NCBI GenBank assembly: GCA_013821615.1
Contig: JACDGQ010000114.1
Coordinates: forward strand, 1-8,269
Reading direction: 5' to 3'
From: Planctomycetota bacterium
GTDB lineage: Bacteria; Planctomycetota; UBA11346
Length of the DNA: 8,269 bases
Below, in pieces: positions 1-5,399 of this stretch (position 1 is its first letter; each line of letters starts with the position of its first letter). The position numbers and the translations under genes were made by a program. The notes beneath the pieces are model-generated. The model was not told the origin of the DNA, made no database searches, and worked only from the letters and a program-made list of their open reading frames with translations.

Positions 1-1266
1 CCGCCGGACACTGCCGCCGCACCGCGCCGCAGCCGGCGCGGCTGGTGGCTGTTGGCGGCACTCGCCTTCGGCTTGCCGCTGGGCACCGCCCCGCTGCTGT
101 GGTGGTGGAGCGGGACGCAGACCGATCTCGATGCCGCAGCCGTGCGGCTGCATGCGCTCGGGCTGCCCACCACCGGCGAGGAATGGGGCCGGGTAGTGGC
201 GGACCCGGAACGGCTCGTGAAGCGTCGGCGCATCGAGGAGCTCGCGGTCGCGCTCGACACGTATCGTGGTGACTACGACTACCGCAGCGATTACGCGAAC
301 CACCGCTTGATGACCGCCGTCCCGGAAGGGATCGCAACCTTCCAGGCCGCCTGCGATGCCGGTCATGTCGCCGAACTTGAGAACCTGCTGCTCGGGCTCG
401 GCGATGGCCCGCTCGCCGCCACCATCGACTTTCCGCTGCCGTACGGCGGTGAACCCGGTCCCTACAGGCCCTGGCACTTCCTACGCCAGCGCATCGTGAC
501 CGCCTCCGTCCCGGCGGCCGAGCGCGCTGCGCGCGCGGCCCTCGTCCTCGCCCGTGCCCAGGCAGGCGTGGACCTGTACTACGGCGCCTACCAGCTCGAG
601 CGGGTGTTGAAAGCCATCGCCAGCCGTATGGCGGCCGGTGCGCTGTTCAGTCCGGCGCTGGCGCGGGATCTGGATGCGACCGCGGCGCAAATCATCGCGC
701 AGCGGCCACGCGCGGTCGCGGCCCAGGCGATCACCTACCTGACGCTGTTCCGCAAGGGCTTCATGGCCACGGCCAAGCCCCTCGGCCTCTCTCTGCCCTC
801 CATCATGCAGACAGCTCCGTTCAACGAGCTCATCTTCCGCGCCGGTCGCGCGCGCATCATCGATGATCTCGGCACACAGGCGGCGTTCATGCGCGATCAC
901 CACCGACCCCGGGAATGGGCCGACGAGGACGTGCGCCGGAGCCTAGCGTACGGGACCAACACGCGGCGATACAGCGCCAGCGGCTTCCTGATGCCACTCT
1001 TCGGCCCGCTGTTCTTCCCCCCCATCACCATCACCAGCACCGTAGTGGCGATGCGTGCCGGGGTGCTCGCAGCCGAGCTGCGTCAGGGTGCCTGGCCAGA
1101 GGATCTCCTCGATCCGGGCCGCCATCCGCTCCGCCCCCTGCAATCCTTCGGTCATCCGGTCGGCGCCTACAGCGTGGGTCTGGACGGCCGCGATGACGGC
1201 GGCGGTAAGGGGGATGTGAAGTTCTTGTTCCGCGCCCAGCCGCTGGGGACCACCGCCGACCCCTGA
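1..1266 (+). CDS. Membrane-anchored hypothetical protein, 5'-truncated by window edge
   Basis: The frame is open from base 1 to the TGA at 1264-1266, giving 421 visible residues. The TTG at 52 falls inside a hydrophobic stretch, so the real start lies upstream. Visible residues 8-13 are basic (PRRSRR) and are followed by a Trp/Leu-rich membrane segment at about 15-36, which predicts an N-in signal anchor with the rest of the protein outside the cytoplasm. The middle is mostly helical, Ala/Arg/Leu-rich, and matches no catalytic motif I know. The C-terminus (about 371-405) reads DPG-x-x-PL ... YSVGLDGRDDGG-x-x-GD. This resembles the DPWGxPY...YSLGADG...GGxGxDAD calcium-binding end of type II secretion pseudopilins (GspG), and similar tails of secreted hypothetical proteins. 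That resemblance is from memory and may be convergent. There is no type IV prepilin site in view. Function unknown; confident that it is coding. Confidence 0.8.
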   Translation, partial: PPDTAAAPRRSRRGWWLLAALAFGLPLGTAPLLWWWSGTQTDLDAAAVRLHALGLPTTGEEWGRVVADPERLVKRRRIEELAVALDTYRGDYDYRSDYANHRLMTAVPEGIATFQAACDAGHVAELENLLLGLGDGPLAATIDFPLPYGGEPGPYRPWHFLRQRIVTASVPAAERAARAALVLARAQAGVDLYYGAYQLERVLKAIASRMAAGALFSPALARDLDATAAQIIAQRPRAVAAQAITYLTLFRKGFMATAKPLGLSLPSIMQTAPFNELIFRAGRARIIDDLGTQAAFMRDHHRPREWADEDVRRSLAYGTNTRRYSASGFLMPLFGPLFFPPITITSTVVAMRAGVLAAELRQGAWPEDLLDPGRHPLRPLQSFGHPVGAYSVGLDGRDDGGGKGDVKFLFRAQPLGTTADP

Positions 1267-1421
1267 CCTGGCGTGGGGATCGGCATGTTCGCGCAATTCT
1301 GAGCATTCCCATGGCACTCGGTACGGCCTCGGGCTTTCGCTTTAGACTGGCCATAGACCCAATTCCAGCCCGGGGATCCTGGTGGCCTAGAAGCCGCAAT
1401 CTCCCCCTGCTCAACCGGGGG

Positions 1422-1438
1422 CGCATAGGGCCTATGCG
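1422..1438. promoter_or_regulatory. 17-bp odd-centred palindrome, candidate operator
   Basis: CGCATAGG and CCTATGCG are perfect reverse complements around a single central G. Two-fold symmetry with half-sites this close is typical of sites bound by dimeric regulators, although an RNA stem with a 1-nt loop could not form fully. It lies 160 bp upstream of the candidate promoter at 1576-1602, further than usual for a repressor operator. Only one copy is seen in the window. Function is a guess. Confidence 0.3.
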
Positions 1439-1575
1439 AACACCTCGGATGGGGTGTCTGCGGGGTTCCGCAAACCTCGGCACCAACCCGACAGCATCTC
1501 TCCAAACCATCGTCACCTAACATGTTGAAGATCCGCCCTTATCCGGGCTGCGGTGAAGGCAAGAAAAATTTGCGC

Positions 1576-1602
1576 TTGAGTTTTCGCCCCGACTGGTATG
1601 GT
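1576..1602 (+). promoter_or_regulatory. Candidate sigma-70 promoter with extended -10
   Basis: TTGAGT (1576-1581) is separated by 15 bp from TATGGT (1597-1602). The -10 is preceded by TGG (1594-1596), which fits the TGn extended -10 element and could compensate for the short spacer. The surrounding sequence (1560-1620) is locally AT-rich compared with the window. Transcription would begin near 1609 and give a leader of about 75 nt before the ATG at 1684. Consensus match only. Confidence 0.45.
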
Positions 1603-1683
1603 CAAGCGCTCGATTTTTGAGCAATCTCATGGGATTGCCGAGCCGTCTCTGTCAGCTCATTCCACAACGTCACAGGAGTCCGC

Positions 1684-2088
1684 ATGCGCATCGCCGTCCG
1701 TGCCACCGAGGAAGCCATCATCCGCCTGCTCCGCGCCGGCCACCCCCTGCCTGGCGACGTGGTCGACCGTGAACTCGAGACCCGTCTGCCCGTGTTCCAG
1801 AGCGTCGAGGCCGTGCCGGTCAAGAACTTCGGCATCGAAGGCACCGGCCGCATCGTCGTCGCCCGCGGCCGCAAGGACGTGTGGTTCGTCGACATCAAGC
1901 GCCGCGCCACGAAGATCTCCTCCAAGGATGGCGAGGCCTTCGTCGAGATGCGCGACAAGCTCCAGCAGCGCTACCCCGGCCAGAAGGTGACCGGCTGGCT
2001 GGTGACCACCGCCGATGTGGACACCAAGGCCAAGTCGTTCATCGCCGAGCAGGGCTGCTTCGCCACTGCCGGCGCCGCCAAGCGCTGA
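1684..2088 (+). CDS. Small protein with possible PD-(D/E)xK nuclease-like core
   Basis: 134 residues. The ATG at 1684 is supported by AGGAG at 1674-1678, five bases upstream. I do not recognise a named family. The central region has an alternating strand pattern: a Glu in FGIEGTGRIVVA (E52), then KDVWFVDIKRR with D70-I71-K72. An acidic residue on one strand followed by (D/E)-x-K on the next is the hallmark of restriction-endonuclease-like folds. It is followed by a helix (about 82-97, EAFVEMRDKLQQRY), then another strand and helix (KVTGWLVTTADVD ... AKSFIAEQGC), which also fits that fold. The N-terminal 40 residues are helical and could help bind a partner or DNA. There is no signal peptide or membrane segment. 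It is probably monocistronic, with its own promoter (1576-1602) and a hairpin after the stop. The nuclease reading is inference; the protein could equally be an inactive or unrelated alpha/beta domain. Confidence 0.85.
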   Translation: MRIAVRATEEAIIRLLRAGHPLPGDVVDRELETRLPVFQSVEAVPVKNFGIEGTGRIVVARGRKDVWFVDIKRRATKISSKDGEAFVEMRDKLQQRYPGQKVTGWLVTTADVDTKAKSFIAEQGCFATAGAAKR

Positions 2089-2112
2089 ACCGCTTCCACA
2101 ATCAGTGATTCC

Positions 2113-2147
2113 CCGGACGGGCAGGCCTCATGGGTCTGCCCGTCCGG
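2113..2147. terminator. Strong hairpin between convergent genes, probable bidirectional terminator
   Basis: CCGGACGGGCAG (2113-2124) and CTGCCCGTCCGG (2136-2147) form a perfect 12-bp stem. A G-T wobble and two further C-G pairs can extend it to 15 pairs with a TCATG loop. It lies 24 bp after the stop of the small plus-strand gene and 44 bp beyond the stop of the minus-strand Nudix gene, where a shared terminator is expected. There is no T-tract on either strand, so it is either a non-canonical terminator or a 3'-end stabilising stem. Confidence 0.65.
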
Positions 2148-2191
2148 CGTTGCGGGGGAAACGGCACCGGTCGGCGAGCAGCGCCCCATCC

Positions 2192-2728
2192 TCAGAGCAG
2201 CGGGCGGGCCATCAGCAGAAACGCGAGCTGGGCGCCATGCACGATGCCGCCATGAGTGGGGCCGAAGGCCTCCTCCTGGCTGATGAGGGCCACGGCGATG
2301 TCCTCGCTGTGCTCGAGCCGCTGCGGCTGGGGCGTGGCGGCGCAGCGCACCAGGAAGCCGGTGGCGGTGGCGCGCGAGCGCGCGGGCTCGGGCCAGAAGG
2401 TGCCGAGCGGCACGGGCGCGGCGATGGCCTGGTAGCCGGTCTCCTCGGCGAGCTCGCGCAGCGCGGCGGCGACGGGATCCTCGCCGGCGTCGATGTTGCC
2501 GGCCGGCAGCTCGCGGCAGATGCGCTCCGCGCCGTGGCGGTACTGCTCGACCAGCACCAGACGCCCGTCCGGCAGCACCGGCACCACCGTGACCCAGTGC
2601 GCGGCCTCGACCACGTACCAGGGATCGAGTTCGATTCCCTGGCCGGTGCGCACCTGTTCGGCGTGCAGGCGCAGCCAGGGATCGCTGATCAGGGTGCGAC
2701 GCGAGAGCACGGTCCAGGGCTTGGGCAT
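2192..2728 (-). CDS. Nudix hydrolase, ADP-ribose pyrophosphatase-like
   Basis: 178 residues from the ATG at 2728. The Nudix box GX5EX7REUXEEXGU is complete at residues 77-99: GNIDAGE, then DPVAAAL, then RELAEETGY. E92, E95 and E96 are the expected metal-binding glutamates. The N-terminal part (KPW..L..R.L..DPWL.L ... W V.VVPVLPDGR.VLV.QYRHG) and the Pro residues 14 and 16 positions after the box resemble the ADP-sugar/ADP-ribose pyrophosphatase subfamily, which hydrolyses ADP-ribose to AMP and ribose 5-phosphate in the cytoplasm. The exact substrate is not proven. A GTG at 2794 would add 22 residues, but that extension (rich in Ala, Val and Pro) is not family-like and the homologous region begins at PKPW, so I prefer 2728. 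No clear Shine-Dalgarno precedes either start. The gene converges on the gene at 1684-2088 and is divergent from the isomerase at 2975. Confidence 0.9.
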   Translation of the reverse strand: MPKPWTVLSRRTLISDPWLRLHAEQVRTGQGIELDPWYVVEAAHWVTVVPVLPDGRLVLVEQYRHGAERICRELPAGNIDAGEDPVAAALRELAEETGYQAIAAPVPLGTFWPEPARSRATATGFLVRCAATPQPQRLEHSEDIAVALISQEEAFGPTHGGIVHGAQLAFLLMARPLL

Positions 2729-2832
2729 GGCGGACGGTAGCGCCCGCGCGACGGCGTGCACGCAGCCCGGACTGATTTTCCCGATTTGTTGCACAATAAC
2801 GTCGCGCGGGGCAGAAACTCGCCGCTCACCGA

Positions 2833-2860
2833 TTGAACCGTGCGCAGGTGCCCCTAGATC
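2833..2860 (+). promoter_or_regulatory. Candidate promoter for the isomerase/oxidoreductase operon
   Basis: TTGAAC (2833-2838), 16-bp spacer, TAGATC (2855-2860), in the 246-bp divergent region between the Nudix start and the isomerase start. It would leave a leader of about 105 nt. Both hexamers match consensus at several positions, but in this GC-rich background the call rests on motif matching alone. Confidence 0.3.
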
Positions 2861-2974
2861 TGCGCTGATGCGCGCTCCGCCGCGCCGTCGTCACGCGTTC
2901 CTTGCCGACCTCCATCCGATCACGCGCCGGCCGGCTCCCCCCTGGCAAGCGCACTCCCGCAAAGACCGCCAGCC

Positions 2975-4054
2975 ATGAGCAAGCACCCCAACAACTTCCC
3001 GAAGCTGCACAATGCCACCTGGCCCGGCATGGTCGGCAAGGGGGGCTCCGGCCCGCAGGACGAGCCGTTCATCGATTTCGACACCATGCTGGACATGACC
3101 GCGAAGGCCGAGGTCGATGGCGTGAAGTTCGACGGCGTCGACATCTTCCTCTTCGATCCCCACCTCTCCATCGATGCCAGCGACGACGTGCTGAAGGCCC
3201 TCGCCGACAAGGTGCGCGCACGCGGCCTGACCATCGGCTCGCTGGTGGCGCCGGTGTGGCCGCCGACCGGCGGCGGCTCGGCCTTCGGCAGCGACGCCGA
3301 GCGCAAGCAGTTCGTCGAGCAGGTGAAGAAGTCCTGCCGCATCGCCAACAAGCTCAAGCAGCTCGGCGTGCGCAGCGACAACCTCATCCGCATCGACTCC
3401 GCCGGCGGCCCGGCCGACTGGGCCAAGGATCCGGTGGGCAACACGCGCAAGATCGCGGACACGTTCCGCGAGGCGGGCGCCATCGCCAAGGACAACGGCG
3501 AGCGCCTCGCCGCCGAGGGCGAGATCTGCTGGGGTGGCATGCAGAGCTGGCGCAAGATCGCCGACCTCTTCGAGAAGGTCGGCATGCCCGGCGTGGTCGG
3601 CATGCAAGCCGACATGGCCCACACCCTGCTCTTCCTGATGGGCTACAATGCGCCCGAGGACGCGCTGCTGCCCGCCGGCTACGACTGGCAGGACAAAGAG
3701 GTGTTCTACGCCGCCTATAAGCAGATGACCGACGTGCTGCGCCCGTGGACGCTCGACTTCCACGTCGCCCAGAACGACGGCACGGTCAAGGGCCAGGGCT
3801 CGCACGACAAGACCGGTCGCCACTGCCTGGCCAAAGATCCCAATGGCAAGCTCGACATCCCCAAGGCCGCCGGCTACTGGCTGCGCGACGGCAAGGGCGC
3901 GGTGACCAAGGCGGTCAAGCACCTGTGCTGGGACGGCTGCATGTTCCCCAACGCGGTGATGAAGCAGCAGCAGACCTGGAACGACATCCTGGCGGCGATG
4001 CTGGCGGTGCGCGATGCGCATGGGTGGCAGCAGGCGGAAGCGGCGAAGGGCTAG
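2975..4054 (+). CDS. TIM-barrel sugar phosphate isomerase/epimerase-like protein
   Basis: 359 residues, cytoplasmic, with no signal peptide. The sequence follows the xylose isomerase-like (AP endonuclease 2 superfamily) TIM barrel: alternating strands such as VDGVKFDGVDIFLF (49-60), LTIGSLVAPVW (85-95), RIDSAGG (139-145), EGEICWGG (181-188), GMQADMAHT (209-217), TLDFHVAQND (259-268) and HLCWDGCMFPN (316-326). Probable divalent metal ligands at the strand ends are E183, D213, H263 and possibly D320; H216 is also well placed. Family members isomerise, epimerise or eliminate sugars and cyclitols, so the exact reaction cannot be read here. The following gene encodes a Gfo/Idh/MocA oxidoreductase, a frequent partner, which suggests oxidation of a sugar or glycoside coupled to rearrangement or cleavage. 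The ATG at 2975 is the family-like start, but no Shine-Dalgarno precedes it. At 359 residues it is longer than the usual 260-300, from an N-terminal lead and loops at 268-300. Confidence 0.88.
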   Translation: MSKHPNNFPKLHNATWPGMVGKGGSGPQDEPFIDFDTMLDMTAKAEVDGVKFDGVDIFLFDPHLSIDASDDVLKALADKVRARGLTIGSLVAPVWPPTGGGSAFGSDAERKQFVEQVKKSCRIANKLKQLGVRSDNLIRIDSAGGPADWAKDPVGNTRKIADTFREAGAIAKDNGERLAAEGEICWGGMQSWRKIADLFEKVGMPGVVGMQADMAHTLLFLMGYNAPEDALLPAGYDWQDKEVFYAAYKQMTDVLRPWTLDFHVAQNDGTVKGQGSHDKTGRHCLAKDPNGKLDIPKAAGYWLRDGKGAVTKAVKHLCWDGCMFPNAVMKQQQTWNDILAAMLAVRDAHGWQQAEAAKG

Positions 4055-4061
4055 GATCTCA

Positions 4062-4089
4062 GCTGACGGCTGACGGCTGGCGGCTGACG
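4062..4089 (+). repeat. Four tandem heptamers GCTGRCG
   Basis: GCTGACG, GCTGACG, GCTGGCG, GCTGACG lie end to end at 4062-4068, 4069-4075, 4076-4082 and 4083-4089, directly after the isomerase stop codon. The third, variant copy is the one that pairs with a downstream inverted copy to form the hairpin at 4076-4106. Short heptad tandem repeats of this kind occur in intergenic regions of GC-rich bacteria and can vary in copy number by slippage. The repeat itself is directly visible; any role is inferred. Confidence 0.85.
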
Positions 4090-4106
4090 GCACGACAGCC
4101 GCCAGC
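4076..4106 (+). terminator. Intercistronic hairpin (attenuator or mRNA-processing stem)
   Basis: GCTGGCGGCTG (4076-4086) pairs perfectly with CAGCCGCCAGC (4096-4106) over 11 bp with a 9-nt loop, and is followed by only three T residues. It lies 22 bp after the isomerase stop and 39 bp before the oxidoreductase ATG. The short T-run suggests partial termination or a stabilising 3' stem that lowers expression of the second gene relative to the first, rather than the end of the operon. Confidence 0.5.
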
Positions 4107-4144
4107 TTTCAAACACGACCAAACACTCCACGTGAGGAAGATAC

Positions 4145-5350
4145 ATGACTGCGAAAGCGCTGAACATCGGACTGGTCGGCTACGGCTTCATGGGCCGCAC
4201 CCACTCCAACGCCTACCGCCGGGTCGGCAACTTCTTCGACCTGCCCTATCTGCCGGTGCTCAAGGCGGTGTGCGGCCGCGATCAGGCGAAGACCCGCGCG
4301 TTCGCGACGCAGTGGGGCTATGAATCCGTCGAGAGCGACTGGAAGAAGCTGATCGCGCGCAAGGACATCGACGCCGTCGACATCTGCACGCCCAACGACA
4401 GCCACGCCGAGATCGCCATCGCCGCCGCCAAGGCCGGCAAGATGGTGCTGTGCGAGAAGCCGCTCGGCCGCACCGCCGCCGAGGCCCTGCGCATGGTCAA
4501 GGCGGTCGAGGCCGCCGGCGTGCCCAACACCGTGTGGTACAACTACCGCCGCATCCCGGCGGTGACCCTGGCCAAGCAGCTGATCGACAGCGGCAAGCTC
4601 GGGCGCATCTTCCACTACCGCGCGAACTTCCTGCAGGACTGGACGATCAACGCCGATCTACCACAGGGCGGCGCCGGTCTGTGGCGTCTCGACGCCAAGG
4701 CCTCCGGCTCGGGCGTGACCGGTGATCTGCTCTCGCACTGCATCGACACCGCGATGTGGCTGAACGGCGCGATCACCGACGTCACGGCCATGACCGAGAC
4801 CTTCGTCAAGGAGCGCACGCATGTCGGCACCGGCAAGGTCGAGAAGGTCAGCATCGACGACGCCTGCACCTTCATCGGGCGCTTCGCCAACGGCGCGCTG
4901 TGCAACTTCGAGTCGACGCGTTACGCGCGCGGCCACAAGGCGCAATACACCTTCGAGATCAACGGCGAGAACGCCTCGCTGAAGTGGGACCTGCACGACC
5001 TGCACCGCCTCGAGATGTTCGACTACCGCGACGAGTCGATCACCCGCGGCTGGCGCTCCATCCACGTCAGCGACGCCGACCAGCCCTACATGAAGAACTG
5101 GTGGGTGCCGGGCCTGCAGATCGGCTACGAGCACAGCTTCGTGCACCAGGTCGCCGACTTCCTGACCGCGCTCGGCGCCGGCAAGCCGTGCGCGCCGACC
5201 TTCCGCGACGCCCTCGAGACCGACAAGGTCTGCGACGCGGTGCTGAAGTCGGCCGCCACCGGCAAGTGGGCCAAGACCGGCGTGGAGTGGGCGGCGCCCG
5301 GTCCCAAGGCCGCGGCGCGCAAGGGTCCCAGGGCTCACGCCCTGGGCTAG
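4145..5350 (+). CDS. Gfo/Idh/MocA family NAD(P)-dependent oxidoreductase
   Basis: 401 residues; the ATG at 4145 is preceded by GAGGAAG (4134-4140). An N-terminal Rossmann domain carries GLVGYGFMGRTH (9-20, GxGxxG), DICTPNDSH (79-87) and the family EKP motif (104-106, K105 catalytic). The C-terminal alpha/beta domain has GDLLSHCID (193-201), where D194 and H198 match the Asp-x3-His pair of inositol dehydrogenase (IolG). Members oxidise a hydroxyl of sugars, cyclitols or glycosides with a tightly bound nicotinamide cofactor. The second strand ends in CGRD (43-46), with Gly in place of the Asp usually associated with NAD; the following Arg45 hints at NADP use. The gene is 90 bp downstream of the TIM-barrel gene on the same strand and is probably cotranscribed. 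The last 20 residues (Ala/Lys/Arg/Gly-rich) look like a tail outside the fold, and their codons form a perfect hairpin (5327-5346). Substrate unknown. Confidence 0.93.
   Translation: MTAKALNIGLVGYGFMGRTHSNAYRRVGNFFDLPYLPVLKAVCGRDQAKTRAFATQWGYESVESDWKKLIARKDIDAVDICTPNDSHAEIAIAAAKAGKMVLCEKPLGRTAAEALRMVKAVEAAGVPNTVWYNYRRIPAVTLAKQLIDSGKLGRIFHYRANFLQDWTINADLPQGGAGLWRLDAKASGSGVTGDLLSHCIDTAMWLNGAITDVTAMTETFVKERTHVGTGKVEKVSIDDACTFIGRFANGALCNFESTRYARGHKAQYTFEINGENASLKWDLHDLHRLEMFDYRDESITRGWRSIHVSDADQPYMKNWWVPGLQIGYEHSFVHQVADFLTALGAGKPCAPTFRDALETDKVCDAVLKSAATGKWAKTGVEWAAPGPKAAARKGPRAHALG
5327..5346. terminator. Hairpin inside the 3' end of the oxidoreductase gene
   Basis: CCCAGGGC (5327-5334) and GCCCTGGG (5339-5346) form a perfect 8-bp stem with a TCAC loop, ending one base before the TAG stop (5348-5350). 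It encodes the last residues of the oxidoreductase tail. There is no T-tract on either strand. Placed at a convergent junction 53 bp from the purB stop, it may help to end transcription from both sides. Confidence 0.45.
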
Positions 5351-5358
5351 TGGATGTC

Positions 5359-5373
5359 GCCCGCTCCGCGGGC
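5359..5373. terminator. Short hairpin between convergent oxidoreductase and purB
   Basis: GCCCGC (5359-5364) and GCGGGC (5368-5373) pair around a TCC loop in the 49-bp gap between the two convergent stops. It is GC-pure and stable for its size but lacks a T-run. It is the second of two stems in tandem (with 5327-5346), consistent with a bidirectional terminator region. Confidence 0.4.
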
Positions 5374-5399
5374 TCTCGAGGTGTCGGACTCCAGGCGCT

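Larger units (their letters stand above)
1267..1683. other. Non-coding spacer with several small inverted repeats
   Basis: I find no credible gene in these 417 bases. The open frames here lack a ribosome site, have Arg/Pro/Ser-rich low-complexity translations and overlap each other. The left and middle part holds several short foldable segments: an odd-centred palindrome at 1422-1438, an ACACC/GGTGT stem at 1440-1457, and TGCGG-GGTT-CCGCA at 1459-1472. These could form a structured 3' end or terminator for the upstream gene, or the leader of an unrecognised RNA. There is no T-run typical of an intrinsic terminator. The right part (about 1560-1683) is distinctly less GC-rich and carries the probable promoter and the AGGAG ribosome site (1674-1678) of the next gene. 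Confidence 0.6.

Noticed and set aside
1311..1520. 69-residue plus-strand open frame in the spacer
   Set aside because: No ribosome site, no motif, and it runs through the palindrome and stems; random open frame in GC-rich DNA is the simpler explanation.
2729..2794. GTG start at 2794 for the Nudix hydrolase
   Set aside because: The 22 extra residues do not resemble the family N-terminus and no ribosome site precedes them; the ATG at 2728 directly precedes the family-like KPW sequence.
2891..4093. 400-residue minus-strand open frame opposite the TIM-barrel gene
   Set aside because: It is a mirror of a GC-rich coding frame (Ala/Val/Gly/His/Leu-rich translation without motifs), whereas the plus-strand frame has recognisable strands and metal ligands.
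4061..4106. Heptamer array as a CRISPR or integration site
   Set aside because: Units are seven bases with no spacers, and there are no cas or integrase genes; a simple tandem repeat explains it.
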